Shown here: piece by piece, positions 1 through 9,373 of the stretch
Layout of the letters: every line of letters starts with the position of its first letter
Position numbering within the stretch: position 1 is the first letter of the stretch
DNA from: GCA-2706205 sp964215955
GTDB lineage: Bacteria > Bdellovibrionota > Bacteriovoracia > Bacteriovoracales > Bacteriovoracaceae
NCBI GenBank assembly: GCA_964215955.1
Contig: CAXPDR010000006.1
Coordinates: 1 to 64,000 of the forward strand
Reading direction: 5' to 3'
DNA: 64,000 bases
The notes under the pieces: generated by a model
What the model saw: only the letters and a program-made list of their open reading frames with translations
The model's database searches: none
Told to the model about the DNA's origin: nothing
Made by a program: the position numbers and the translations under genes

Positions 1-50
1 TGCGGTTATTTTTGAATAAGTTGGAGCTATTTTTAAAGGATACTGGATTA

Positions 51-122
51 TTGGCCAGTTAACGCATGTGGGTGGTCAAAGTCGCTTCTATTTTAAACTA
101 GGTCAGAATGCCAACTACTGGA
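51..122. other. Possible terminal region of an IS21-like element (left part outside the window)
   Basis: No complete gene is visible in bases 1-138. Read in the plus direction, bases 3-62 are open and end in TAA at 60-62, which could be the tail of a gene lying to the left. Two GGTCA-containing copies follow at 74-78 and 101-105, and the stretch ends in TGGACA near 122. Spaced repeats of this kind and a TG...CA terminus remind me of IS21-family ends. This is from memory only and no transposase is visible, so the call is weak. It matters because it would place a mobile element just downstream of queC. Confidence 0.2.
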
Positions 123-138
123 CACAATTAAACATTTT

Positions 139-834
139 TTACTTAAATGCATTTTTATATGAAAACTCAAAATCAGGATGAGCTTCAGAAAATTGTTTAA
201 TACCTTCATTCCTAAGTAGGCATGCTGGACATTTTTCACAGCCCATTTTCTCAACCCCTTCATAACAAGAAAGAGTGTTTTCAATTAAAAAATGAAGTAT
301 TCCCATTTGATAGGCCAATTCTAAAGTTTGCTTTTTATTCATATAAACAAGTGGTGTTTTTACTTCAAAATGAGAATTTCCAAAATCCATTCTAAGTGCT
401 GCTTGAATAATATCCATATATTTTCTGGAACAATCTCTATACCCAGAGTTCGCCTCTTCAACTTCTATCACACCTAAAAAAATAGCATCAGCTCCTAAGT
501 GCTCGGCATGTATTCCAGCGATTCTCGCCATCAAACCATTTCGGCCAACGACTAAAGTATTTGGACTTTGGTTAGTGTTATGTTCAATCTTTAAGTCATT
601 CTTTGTCAGGGCATTTTCAGTAATCTCAGACAGACAATTAATATCAATAACAGTCCTATCGACTTTCCATTCTTCACATATTTTCTTTGCAAAATCCAAT
701 TCTTTAGAATGTCTTTGTCCGTATGTAAATGACATGGCCAGAACATTTTCAGCTCCAAACTGTTCTATGGCCAAAGCAAGACAAATACTTGAATCCATAC
801 CACCAGAGTGAACAACGATAGCCTTTTTTTTCAT
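139..834 (-). CDS. queC: 7-cyano-7-deazaguanine synthase QueC
   Basis: Cytoplasmic ATP-dependent enzyme that converts 7-carboxy-7-deazaguanine to preQ0 in queuosine biosynthesis. The PP-loop SGGMDS lies at residues 10-15. The C-terminal zinc site is visible as C190, C199, C202 and C205 in the spacing C-x8-C-x2-C-x2-C, which is the QueC pattern. I start it at the ATG at 834, giving 231 residues, because the PP-loop then sits at the usual distance from the N-terminus. The frame stays open 16 codons further upstream into galE. The galE stop is two bases upstream, so it is the last gene of the udg-to-queC minus-strand operon. No other queuosine gene is in the window. Confidence 0.93.
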   Translation of the reverse strand: MKKKAIVVHSGGMDSSICLALAIEQFGAENVLAMSFTYGQRHSKELDFAKKICEEWKVDRTVIDINCLSEITENALTKNDLKIEHNTNQSPNTLVVGRNGLMARIAGIHAEHLGADAIFLGVIEVEEANSGYRDCSRKYMDIIQAALRMDFGNSHFEVKTPLVYMNKKQTLELAYQMGILHFLIENTLSCYEGVEKMGCEKCPACLLRNEGIKQFSEAHPDFEFSYKNAFK

Positions 835-836
835 AC

Positions 837-1841
837 TTACTTCTTCTCTCTCCACGATTTTAAAGTCGAACTCGACTCCCAATCATATGCAGTTTTAATA
901 ATAACGTTGAGGTCATCAAAGCTTGGAGACCATTTAAGCACCTCCTTAATCTTATCGGATTTAGCCACTAAAACTGGAGGATCTCCTTCTCTTCGTGGTC
1001 CCTTTTCAACCTCAAAATTGATTCCGGTTACCTTTTTTACTTCACTTACAATTTCCTTTACTGAATAGCCATGCCCATAGCCACAATTGAAAATATTTGA
1101 AGTTTTCTCAGAGAATAAATACTCTAATGCTTGGAGATGAGCTTTTGCAAGATCAGCAACATGAATATAATCTCTAATACATGTCCCATCTTCGGTTTCA
1201 TAGTCTTCTCCAAAAATATACATTTTATCTCGTTTTCCAGTCGCAGCTTCACAAGCAATATTTATGAGATGAAAGGGTTCGGGGAAAGCTTGGCCAATTT
1301 TCCCATCAGGATCAGCACCGCATACATTAAAGTATCTAATGGCAACAAAGTTAAAGTCCTCTTTAGCATTACTAATATCTTCTAGCATCCACTCGGTCAT
1401 AAGTTTCGAGCGCCCATAAGGATTAATCGGCAATTTGGGAGTTTCCTCCATAGCATAACCTGTTTCCAGTTCACCATAGGTCGCTGCTGTAGATGAAAAT
1501 ATAAAAGAAGAAACATTATATTTTTCACAAGCTCGAATCAAATTCAATGCATTTATTGTATTATTGTCATAGTATTTTACTGGATCTACTACGCTCTCAG
1601 GTACTTTAATCGATCCTGCAAAATGCATAACGCCATCAAATTTATGCTTAGAAAATAATTCATCTAAAAGACTTCTATCTCCTAAATCACCCAAAACAAA
1701 ATCACCATATAATACAGCATCTCTATTACCTGTTGATAAATTGTCTAAAACAACAACATCATAACCTTTTTCCCCAAGCTGCTTTACAACGTGAGAACCG
1801 ATATATCCTGCACCACCAGTAACTAATACTTTCTTTTTCAT
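837..1841 (-). CDS. galE: UDP-glucose 4-epimerase GalE
   Basis: Interconverts UDP-glucose and UDP-galactose. It is an extended short-chain dehydrogenase of 334 residues, the normal GalE length. The NAD-binding GGAGYIG is at residues 9-15, the FSSTAATYG segment carries the catalytic Ser near 117, and the Y142-x3-K146 pair is intact. The ATG at 1841 is chosen over an upstream in-frame start because it begins three residues before the Rossmann strand. It lies 10 bases after the S8 protease and 2 bases before queC. It probably feeds UDP-galactose to the mutase Glf and the galactofuranosyltransferase-like genes at 22.7-30.3 kb. Confidence 0.93.
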   Translation of the reverse strand: MKKKVLVTGGAGYIGSHVVKQLGEKGYDVVVLDNLSTGNRDAVLYGDFVLGDLGDRSLLDELFSKHKFDGVMHFAGSIKVPESVVDPVKYYDNNTINALNLIRACEKYNVSSFIFSSTAATYGELETGYAMEETPKLPINPYGRSKLMTEWMLEDISNAKEDFNFVAIRYFNVCGADPDGKIGQAFPEPFHLINIACEAATGKRDKMYIFGEDYETEDGTCIRDYIHVADLAKAHLQALEYLFSEKTSNIFNCGYGHGYSVKEIVSEVKKVTGINFEVEKGPRREGDPPVLVAKSDKIKEVLKWSPSFDDLNVIIKTAYDWESSSTLKSWREKK

Positions 1842-1851
1842 AAAGAACCTT

Positions 1852-3072
1852 TTATTTAACTGCCTTATAAGCATTAATCCTTCCACTTCCTAGTTTTCCA
1901 ACAAACCAAGGATTAACAGAATCAATATTATCAACACTATTTAATAGTTTTCTTTTAACTTCTTCTGCAGAAAAGTTCGGATGAGAAGACCATATTAAAG
2001 CTGCGACAGCAGCAACTACTGGTGCGGCCATAGACGTACCAGATCTTCTTCCATAGGTATTAAAACTCGATGAATAAGATCTAGTTGTGGAATAAACAGG
2101 ATCTCCAGGAGCGCAAATATCAATACCAGTTCCATAATTAGAGAAGGTACTTTTAATATCTCTCGCACTCTTTTTTTCAGATTTAACTGAACAAACCAAA
2201 ATTATATCTTCTATATTCTGCCTTGGGGGATTTTCCGTTGAGGTATTCCCAGCGCTATTTACAAGAAGAATATTATTCTTTTTGATCTCCTGAACCATAT
2301 CTAGGTAAGCTTGGTCATCAACGAGATGATCAATATTATAACTTGTGGATATAATATTAGCCCCCATATTAATCGCATATTGATACGTTTCCACAACCAC
2401 AGCACTAGTCCATGATCCTTCTTCTCCGTACCACCTAAGAGGCATCACCTTAACCTTCGGCGCGATACCACTAACCCCCAAGCCATTATTAGATTCTGCC
2501 GCGATTATTCCCGCAACATGGGTTCCATGAGTATACTCATCTTCTGAGTCGGTATTATTATCTCTACCAATGAAGTCCCATCCGTAAACATCATCAATAT
2601 AGCCGTTACCATCATCATCAATATTATTGTCTGGAATTTCATTTTCATTGACCCACCAAGAGTTTTTTAAGTCCTCATGCATGACTTGAAATTCATTATC
2701 GGTCACAGCAACAATGATTTCTTTTGATCCCTTCGACACAGACCATGCATCAAGAGTTTGAATCATCTCATGGTGTTTTTGTTTTAAGAAATCCGGATCA
2801 TTTGGAGTTTGGTCAAACTCTTTATATTCACCAAAATATTGGTAATTAGGATAAACCTTTTGAGCAACAGCATTTAATTTTTTTGAGTTCTGACTCTCAA
2901 CTAAGTAATAATTATCACCAAGCCTTCTTTTAATATTGAGTAGACCTTTAGTAGAGTTTGCCTTCACTATAAATTCTCCAGGAACTTTCATCCTAAAGTT
3001 CACTCCCTTTTTAAGAGGTAGTGCAAAAAGAATTGATGGTGATAAAAGAAATACAAAAATAATTTTAAACAA
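1852..3072 (-). CDS. Secreted subtilisin-like serine protease (family S8)
   Basis: Predicted exported endopeptidase. All catalytic elements are visible. Counted from the TTG start, they are Asp125 (in AVTDNEF), His182 (in HGTHVAG), the oxyanion Asn276 (in SAGN) and Ser347 (in SGTSMAAP). The N-terminus is a signal peptide rich in Phe, Ile, Val and Leu that ends near SILFALP. I choose TTG at 3072 because an AGGAG sits seven bases upstream at 3080-3084. The frame also has an ATG at 3111 with no good ribosome site, which would add 13 residues before the signal core. An acidic Asn/Asp stretch between the Asp and His motifs may bind calcium (inference). It sits in an operon with polysaccharide precursor genes, so its target could be an envelope protein, but nothing shows this. 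Confidence 0.88.
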   Translation of the reverse strand: MFKIIFVFLLSPSILFALPLKKGVNFRMKVPGEFIVKANSTKGLLNIKRRLGDNYYLVESQNSKKLNAVAQKVYPNYQYFGEYKEFDQTPNDPDFLKQKHHEMIQTLDAWSVSKGSKEIIVAVTDNEFQVMHEDLKNSWWVNENEIPDNNIDDDGNGYIDDVYGWDFIGRDNNTDSEDEYTHGTHVAGIIAAESNNGLGVSGIAPKVKVMPLRWYGEEGSWTSAVVVETYQYAINMGANIISTSYNIDHLVDDQAYLDMVQEIKKNNILLVNSAGNTSTENPPRQNIEDIILVCSVKSEKKSARDIKSTFSNYGTGIDICAPGDPVYSTTRSYSSSFNTYGRRSGTSMAAPVVAAVAALIWSSHPNFSAEEVKRKLLNSVDNIDSVNPWFVGKLGSGRINAYKAVK

Positions 3073-3139
3073 TTTAAGGCTCCTAAAAAAAACTATCCAA
3101 TATCTTTTCATTAAGAGCTTTAAGTGTCAAAAAAGAGTG

Positions 3140-5011
3140 CTACAGCTTGATTCCCTTGAAAGGATTTTTTAGATTCTTTTTTGCATCTTTTTCAGCTTTT
3201 TTCTTCTTCTTTTTAAAATCATTTTCAACTTTTTTAACCTGTCTCTTAGCATCATCTAACTGTTTGTTAAAAGTACTTTTTAACTGATTCACTTGTTTAT
3301 CAACTGAGGATCTTGCCGAACTAATCTGAGATTCAATTTGAGATTTAATTCTATTCTGTGCTGCAGTTATTTTTTCAGAGATTAATGATCTAACAGAGTT
3401 TTCAATCGCTTGAGCCAAGTTGGATTTAATATCAAATGCCAGACTACTCCATTTACCTGTAACTTTTGCATCAAGAGTTAAAACTTTCGTTTTTCGTGCG
3501 ACATCATTTAAGACTTCTTTCATCGCATTACTGCTAGCATCAACGTCATACACAAGGTCTTTAAAGTCGTTATCTATTTTCAGTTTCGCCTTATCAGCGT
3601 CAAACCGTCCACTAAACTTAGTATTAACATTAGACTCTTTAATCACAAACTTAGTATCCTTGGATTTACTTAAGGCTTTATCTTTAACCTTCATAGACCC
3701 AATTTCACCGACAAGGTCTGCAGTTGCTTTTTCCCTATGATCAATTGTCATTTTCACATCGATATTTCTCATTTCCAAACCAGGAAAATCCGCCTTTGCT
3801 TGTGCGGTAGTGAGTTTTCCAGTTACAATTTGATCATTGGTCACATTTTCAATTTTTCCAATAACAGACCCCTGATCATTTTTGGAATCAATCTCAGCAA
3901 GCTTTAACCAAAACATTGGATAAGCATTTGGTTTTCCAAACTGATAATCTCTCCCCTTCTTTCTCGGAGTAGAGACAACTTTTGCCTTTTCCTTCTTTGG
4001 AGGCATATATTTTTGCGCAATTTTTTGATACTTTTTAACTTTTTCAAGTTTATCTAAAACTTCAGGCCCAAATAAAGTCTTAGCAATAGATTCCTGATCA
4101 AGAGTCGGAAGATTCATTCTTTTCTGTACCGATGCTATATCTTTACTTATATAGCTTTCAGCTTCTTTATAATCTTTATCTATTTCTTTAATGGAACTAT
4201 TAAGGTTTTTATTTAATTTATTATAAGATTTTAAAGATTTATTTAAATCTTTATTTACTTTATCAGCTTCTTTTAAAATTCCTGGAGCTTTAACTAAGTT
4301 CCCTAAATCTTTCCATTTTATTTTATTAAACCTTTCTTTAAGTTTATTTAAATCATCTTTACTTGGTAGAGACTTAAATTGTTCAGAGAGCTCTTTCTCT
4401 TTGGTTTTAACTTTAGCCGAAAGGGCTTCAAATTTCTTTTTTGACTCTAAATTCTCTGAGACATTTTGTGAAACATCACCCGTACTTCCTCCACCTAAAA
4501 CACCTGCGATATCACCAAAAACATTACCTTCAAATTCCTTACTTACTTTTTTAAGCGCTTTTTTCGTTTCAGCTTCTGCTTTACTTTCTTTTTCAGACTC
4601 TGGCTTTGGTGGAACAACAAAACCAACTCTCTTTCTCTCAGTATTTAATCTAATATCACCAACTTTTGCTAAGTCGATAACAAACTTTCCTCTCAACAAA
4701 GCATCCCATAAAAGCTTAAAACTTATATTTCCAATTTCAAATGCATTATTTTTTGGATTAGACTTATCGGTAAACTGTATTCCACTCACTTTAATTTTTA
4801 AATCACTAAAAGAGCTTTCAACCTTTTTTACATTTACTTCAGCACCATTAATTTCTTGTCCGACAATTTCTATGGTTTTTTTAATAGTTGTATCCAATAA
4901 AAAGATATTAAAAACAACTACTAAACCTACAAAAACAATAAAAGGAACAACCGCACCTGTCCTTATAGGCCCTTGTTTCTTTTTTTCTTTTTTATCTACT
5001 TCTTCGCTCAT
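3140..5011 (-). CDS. TIGR03545-type membrane-anchored protein
   Basis: Uncharacterised 623-residue protein. It has a short charged Lys-rich N-terminus, one membrane segment at about residues 22-41, and a long domain predicted to lie in the periplasm. The region of about residues 180-330 is Lys/Glu-rich and looks coiled-coil. The last 100 residues are again helical and end in a poly-Lys tract. The large single-anchor layout recalls AsmA-like envelope proteins, but I claim no homology. The immediate upstream gene is a TIGR03546-type protein three bases away. As I recall, these two families occur as an adjacent pair in outer-membrane bacteria. Function unknown; a role in envelope assembly is a guess from the pairing and the operon. 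Confidence 0.75.
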   Translation of the reverse strand: MSEEVDKKEKKKQGPIRTGAVVPFIVFVGLVVVFNIFLLDTTIKKTIEIVGQEINGAEVNVKKVESSFSDLKIKVSGIQFTDKSNPKNNAFEIGNISFKLLWDALLRGKFVIDLAKVGDIRLNTERKRVGFVVPPKPESEKESKAEAETKKALKKVSKEFEGNVFGDIAGVLGGGSTGDVSQNVSENLESKKKFEALSAKVKTKEKELSEQFKSLPSKDDLNKLKERFNKIKWKDLGNLVKAPGILKEADKVNKDLNKSLKSYNKLNKNLNSSIKEIDKDYKEAESYISKDIASVQKRMNLPTLDQESIAKTLFGPEVLDKLEKVKKYQKIAQKYMPPKKEKAKVVSTPRKKGRDYQFGKPNAYPMFWLKLAEIDSKNDQGSVIGKIENVTNDQIVTGKLTTAQAKADFPGLEMRNIDVKMTIDHREKATADLVGEIGSMKVKDKALSKSKDTKFVIKESNVNTKFSGRFDADKAKLKIDNDFKDLVYDVDASSNAMKEVLNDVARKTKVLTLDAKVTGKWSSLAFDIKSNLAQAIENSVRSLISEKITAAQNRIKSQIESQISSARSSVDKQVNQLKSTFNKQLDDAKRQVKKVENDFKKKKKKAEKDAKKNLKNPFKGIKL

Positions 5012-5014
5012 AAA

Positions 5015-5539
5015 TTATCCGTATAACTCATCATATTTTGCATACCACTTATAAAAACCAGTAGCCTTTACAGCCTTCCAAAACTTTGTCTCTTGAAACT
5101 TCTCTAGAACTTTTGTTCTATATTTAACAATTAAGATTTTTGAAACAACAAATATAATCGGTGCTAAGACGATTGAGGTCACGCCCGCTCCCATAACAAC
5201 TGAATTATAGAATTTAGTAAATGGTATAATTGGAAGATTATACAATGTAGTAAAAAGCCCCTTAAGAGTACTCATCTCTAAAATTATCATGCCAACGCTA
5301 TCGAATACAGGATCAAAAACATAGGCAACCATTGCAAAAAAGAATGCAGAGGCAAAAGCAGCTCCCACTTGGATTCTCAGAAAAAAGATTAAAACAAAGA
5401 CTAAAAGTGTTTGAAGAGAAAACATCGGAGCAAAGCCCAGAATTAATCCACAGGCAACTCCAGCAGCTATTTGGTTCTCTCCTGTATCAGAGTTTAAAAC
5501 TTTTAGGAGAGAAAATATTTGTTTTAAAATCAATGTCAT
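5015..5539 (-). CDS. TIGR03546-type integral membrane protein
   Basis: Small polytopic membrane protein of 174 residues with about three to four hydrophobic segments. The first is Gly/Ala-rich (GVACGLILGFAP), and a VFDPVFDSVG motif falls between helices. The start at 5539 is supported by AAGGA six bases upstream. It is three bases from the TIGR03545-type gene downstream and 12 bases from udg upstream, so the three are almost certainly co-transcribed. The family is uncharacterised; its constant pairing with TIGR03545 suggests the two proteins act together in the envelope. Confidence 0.75.
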   Translation of the reverse strand: MTLILKQIFSLLKVLNSDTGENQIAAGVACGLILGFAPMFSLQTLLVFVLIFFLRIQVGAAFASAFFFAMVAYVFDPVFDSVGMIILEMSTLKGLFTTLYNLPIIPFTKFYNSVVMGAGVTSIVLAPIIFVVSKILIVKYRTKVLEKFQETKFWKAVKATGFYKWYAKYDELYG

Positions 5540-5551
5540 ACTGAATCCTTA

Positions 5552-6859
5552 TTATATCGCCTTCCCTACAGCGTAATAGGTAAATCCCTCTTTCAACACA
5601 TGTTTTGTATTGTAAAGATTTCTTCCATCAAATAAAATTGGTTGCTTTAATCTTTCTTTAATTTCTAAAAAGTCCGGCGCTCTAAATTCTTTCCACTCAG
5701 TTAGCACAAGTAAAGCATCAGCTCCTTCAAGGCAATCGTACTTTTTATCACACTTCATTGCATTAAAAGACATCTCTTTTGATAAAGCTTCAAAGTTATC
5801 AGCAGCCTCTGGATCATAAAATTTAACAGCTGCACCATCTTTCGTAAGTTCTTCAACAATATACTGAGCGGGGGTTTCTCTAATATCATCTGTATTCGCC
5901 TTAAAAGCAGTTCCCCAAATAGCGATAGTTTTCCCAGAAAGGTCCTTAAAGTGATCTTTCAGCTTTTCATACATATAATATTTTTGTTTTTTGTTAACTT
6001 CTTCAGTAGCCGAAACAATTTTAAAGTCAAGTCCCAACTCATTTGCTTTATAAATTAAGGCTTTAACATCTTTTGGAAAACATGATCCTCCATATCCAGG
6101 ACCTGGATATAAAAACTGAGATCCAATTCTCGAATCCGTTGCTATACCTTTTCTAACCTCAGTAACATCAGCACCTGTTTTATCACATAACTGCGCGATC
6201 TCATTCATAAACGAAATCTTGGTAGCCAAGAAACAATTCGCCGCATACTTTATCACTTCAGCAGATAGATTACTTGTTCTCACCATTCTATTTATTTGTC
6301 GGTTGAATGGTTCATAAAGTTCTTCCATCATTGTATATGCATAGTCGTTATCTGTTCCTATAATGACTCTTTCAGGCTTCATAAAATCATCAACTGCTGA
6401 TCCTTCCTTTAAAAATTCAGGATTATTTACGATATGAAATTTCTTAGTTGTTTTACCTGTTAAATATTCTTTTACAGCTTTTCCTGTACCAACTGGAACT
6501 GTGGACTTGAGAACAACAATTAAATCATCTTCTATGAATGGCACTAGAGAATCTAATGCTGCGTAAAGGTATTTTAAATCAGCATTGCCGTCGTCGCCAG
6601 AGGGAGTTCCTACGGCCATAAAAACCGCTTTTGCCTCTTTAATTGAATCGTAACTAGTAGAAAAAGAAACTCTTTTATCTTCAATATTTCTTCTCATCAT
6701 CGACTCTAATCCAGGTTCATAGATAGGACTTTTCCCATCTCTCATGGTCTGAACTTTCTTTTCATCAATATCAATACATGTAACTTTATTTCCCATCTCT
6801 GCAAAACATACACCTGACACTAAGCCTACATAACCCGTACCAATTACTGAAACTTTCAT
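5552..6859 (-). CDS. udg: UDP-glucose 6-dehydrogenase
   Basis: Oxidises UDP-glucose to UDP-glucuronate with two NAD+. It has 435 residues, typical of the bacterial family. The N-terminal Rossmann motif is GTGYVG at residues 7-12. K204 and N208 of the central helix are present, and the catalytic cysteine is C260 in PGYGGSCFPKD. The ATG at 6859 has AGGAG seven bases upstream. It is the first gene of the minus-strand operon running to queC, so the promoter should lie within 6860-7015, shared with the divergent gene at 7016. Its product would supply the UDP-glucuronate-epimerase-like protein at 55.2 kb and glucuronic acid units of the surface glycan (inference). Confidence 0.95.
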   Translation of the reverse strand: MKVSVIGTGYVGLVSGVCFAEMGNKVTCIDIDEKKVQTMRDGKSPIYEPGLESMMRRNIEDKRVSFSTSYDSIKEAKAVFMAVGTPSGDDGNADLKYLYAALDSLVPFIEDDLIVVLKSTVPVGTGKAVKEYLTGKTTKKFHIVNNPEFLKEGSAVDDFMKPERVIIGTDNDYAYTMMEELYEPFNRQINRMVRTSNLSAEVIKYAANCFLATKISFMNEIAQLCDKTGADVTEVRKGIATDSRIGSQFLYPGPGYGGSCFPKDVKALIYKANELGLDFKIVSATEEVNKKQKYYMYEKLKDHFKDLSGKTIAIWGTAFKANTDDIRETPAQYIVEELTKDGAAVKFYDPEAADNFEALSKEMSFNAMKCDKKYDCLEGADALLVLTEWKEFRAPDFLEIKERLKQPILFDGRNLYNTKHVLKEGFTYYAVGKAI

Positions 6860-6945
6860 ATAAATACTCCTAAATATTTAAAAAATTGATATTAGCATAT
6901 ATATCTTCAAAAGAAACCTAAAGAGCTTAATACCAGACTGTTTTT

Positions 6946-6965
6946 ATAGGTTTAGTTTTACCTAT
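6946..6965. promoter_or_regulatory. Dyad in the udg / 7016 divergent intergenic region
   Basis: ATAGGT at 6946-6951 is repeated inverted as ACCTAT at 6960-6965 with an 8-base spacer. It lies between the divergent udg and 7016 genes. The following T run would suit a plus-strand terminator, but no plus-strand gene lies upstream, so an operator is as likely. Weak on its own. Confidence 0.3.
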
Positions 6966-7015
6966 TTTTCTAAGAATTAATTAAGATAGAAATTTCAAAA
7001 ACCGATAAGTTTAGT

Positions 7016-9373
7016 GTGAATTTTAAATGCTTTTTACCTATTATTCTTATTTTGCACCTTATGAACGCCAACGCAAAGAGCCATCTTTTTGAAGGAAAAG
7101 TACTATCCGTTGGGAACTCATCAATAATAACACAGACCACAAATGGTGATGAAATATCCCTTAAGGGGAAAGACATATACATTCCCCCTCAAGATGAAGT
7201 TAAAAGCATTCCAAATTACAATCCAGATAAGATCTATTTCTCGATTAAGGATAGTAAGGAAAAGCGGTTTTTCTCATTCGATAAAAGCGACTTTGATTTT
7301 CTAATTCTTTCGGGTGAATTTGGAAACTGGGCAAAAACCAAATTCATGGAAATGACCACCAGTAAGCCAGAAGCAAATATCGCCTACATGCAGATTTATG
7401 AAGTTAATGAAGATTTAGATATAAACCTTATAGCTCCATACGGTTCAAAAAGTGAAAAATTAAGCAAAGGAAGTCGATTTCACATCCAACAAAGTCCTTA
7501 TGGCAATAGTATTATTTTTGTTCACACAGACAAAGGCTTGGAACAATTTTTTATGAATGATGAAGAACAAAAAAAGCTTCTTCTAGGATTTAAAAATAAT
7601 CAATTTATGGATTTAGGACCTTTTTCTTCTTACACACCACCTATAGTTGTAGCAGAGAAAGCAAAAAAAGATTCATCTCCTCCTCCTCCTGAGCCCTCAA
7701 GTTCTAAACCTCCCCCAAATGTGGGATCAGACAAAACTCCAGCGACATTGGGGATAACACCCAAAATTGTTTCGGGATCACTTAAAGAAGTAGAAGAAGT
7801 TCTTACTCCTCTAAAGAAAAAATGTGGGGATGAAGACTCCGAAATGAAAGAAGATGGATTATTTGAGTCCTGTGATTCTGATAATAATTTTTTAGAACCA
7901 GAAATTGCTGAACTTTTAACCCCAACTGATACATATAATGAAGACCCCAAAAAGTTTTGTATTCTGGCAAGCTTGAAGAATTCAGGAGCAATTAAGAAAA
8001 AGGCTCGATGCTCTAATGGAAAACCTGATTCTGGATCCTATGCTATATGTAAATCTAAAGCCTATGTAGACTACCTTTATAAAGAATTAACAGATATGAG
8101 TTCGTGTTTAAGAAATATTTCAGCCGCAGAAATGATTCCTCTTATTAACACCGAATCTAGATTTAATGCGAATGCTTATAATTACAATCCTGGAACGACA
8201 ACTCTTAATGCAACAGGATTACTGCAAACAATTCATGATGTCTATAAATCTGGAAAACAGATTCTTAGATTAAATAAAAGCCACGATTTATTTGATGCGG
8301 ACAAGTCACCATATTGTTCAAAACTTCTTTCAGATTTTACTAACAATTTAAGTTCTAGTGATTTTACTAAAAGAGATTTATGCCATAGAACTGATTCTGT
8401 AGATAATATAAGAACAAATTTATTTTTGGCCATGGCCCAATACAGTAATTCTAAAAAGCAAGCGGACAAAGTCATCTCAATGATAGAAGATACATGGCTA
8501 AATAACTCCAAAATTTTCAATCCCGATGAAAGAAAGAAAATGCAAATCGACATAGCCAGACTAATGCATAATAGAGGTGCTAGAAAAGTTGAAACTTTAC
8601 TTGAAATGTTTTTCTATGATTTATTTCAAGGTTCCAACCCAAAGACTCATAATAAAAGATTTCACAGAGCAAATGGAAAAAGAGAAGGACTAAGACCCGA
8701 TAAAACAACCTCTTATTTGTCATTTTATGAATCTTATCCTCACGGAAACCCTCGAATTTATCCCCTATGGGGACGTCCAAACGTATTCCAAGCCCCCCTA
8801 GATCACGAAGTCTTTTCAAAATATTTTTCTTCTTATGTGTTTTATGAAGGATCTCGTGTGACTATCGGAAATATTCTCGTTGATAAATTAGAAGGTAAAG
8901 AAGTTAGTATGCGTAAAGCCTATATACATAAAAATGGACCAAAAGCAGCAAAATATATCGAACCTAACCATCCCGAATTAGAAGCAGAAGGTGGAACATA
9001 TCTTTATAAGATCGAGTGTGAACAAAGAAGGTTAACCTTAAATGCAAGGAAATTGGCCTCTGATAATAGCATAACTTGTGATTATCCATCTGCTTCTGAT
9101 GAAAGACTAAGAAATATAAAAGTTATTATTGGCTGGGAAGGAGAAGTTTGTAATATAGATAATAAAGGAGTTGCATCCCGTCATCTTTGTATTGCAAAAG
9201 ACCCCTTTAAAACAAAAGATAGTAAAGGAAAAAGAAGACTTACAGATTCAGAGATCATCAAATTTCAAAATAATGATGACTATCTCAAAGAATGTGATGA
9301 GCATAATTTAAGGGGATTAGCAGCAAATCCACTAGCTGAATTTTATTCTTCACAACCGGAAAGATACAAATGA
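7016..9373 (+). CDS. Exported multidomain protein with a lytic-transglycosylase-like domain
   Basis: Large exported protein of 785 residues. GTG start, signal peptide to about residue 20 (ANA-KS), an N-terminal domain of about 190 residues I do not recognise, a Pro/Ser-rich linker at 219-236, then a Cys-containing C-terminal part. Residues 372-405 resemble the SLT (goose-type lysozyme) core: E380 within TESRFNANAYN, then GLLQT at 401-405. This matches the ESxFxxxA...GLMQ pattern of lytic transglycosylases. The C-terminal 250 residues contain several Cys and are unassigned. A role in cutting peptidoglycan, possibly in self-remodelling or prey-wall attack, is an inference. It overlaps the next gene by four bases (ATGA), indicating coupling. 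Confidence 0.6.
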   Translation: MNFKCFLPIILILHLMNANAKSHLFEGKVLSVGNSSIITQTTNGDEISLKGKDIYIPPQDEVKSIPNYNPDKIYFSIKDSKEKRFFSFDKSDFDFLILSGEFGNWAKTKFMEMTTSKPEANIAYMQIYEVNEDLDINLIAPYGSKSEKLSKGSRFHIQQSPYGNSIIFVHTDKGLEQFFMNDEEQKKLLLGFKNNQFMDLGPFSSYTPPIVVAEKAKKDSSPPPPEPSSSKPPPNVGSDKTPATLGITPKIVSGSLKEVEEVLTPLKKKCGDEDSEMKEDGLFESCDSDNNFLEPEIAELLTPTDTYNEDPKKFCILASLKNSGAIKKKARCSNGKPDSGSYAICKSKAYVDYLYKELTDMSSCLRNISAAEMIPLINTESRFNANAYNYNPGTTTLNATGLLQTIHDVYKSGKQILRLNKSHDLFDADKSPYCSKLLSDFTNNLSSSDFTKRDLCHRTDSVDNIRTNLFLAMAQYSNSKKQADKVISMIEDTWLNNSKIFNPDERKKMQIDIARLMHNRGARKVETLLEMFFYDLFQGSNPKTHNKRFHRANGKREGLRPDKTTSYLSFYESYPHGNPRIYPLWGRPNVFQAPLDHEVFSKYFSSYVFYEGSRVTIGNILVDKLEGKEVSMRKAYIHKNGPKAAKYIEPNHPELEAEGGTYLYKIECEQRRLTLNARKLASDNSITCDYPSASDERLRNIKVIIGWEGEVCNIDNKGVASRHLCIAKDPFKTKDSKGKRRLTDSEIIKFQNNDDYLKECDEHNLRGLAANPLAEFYSSQPERYK

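Noticed and set aside
42..59. ACTGG / CCAGT inverted repeat near the left edge
   Set aside because: Only five pairs and no T run, so not a terminator.
3420..5054. Long plus-strand frames opposite the TIGR03545-type gene
   Set aside because: They are Leu/Ser/Phe-rich shadows of a Lys/Glu-rich coding strand and have no family features.
7630..7950. Minus-strand reading frame of 106 codons inside the 7016 gene
   Set aside because: It is Ser/Gly-rich and mirrors the Pro-rich linker of the true gene. It has no ribosome site.
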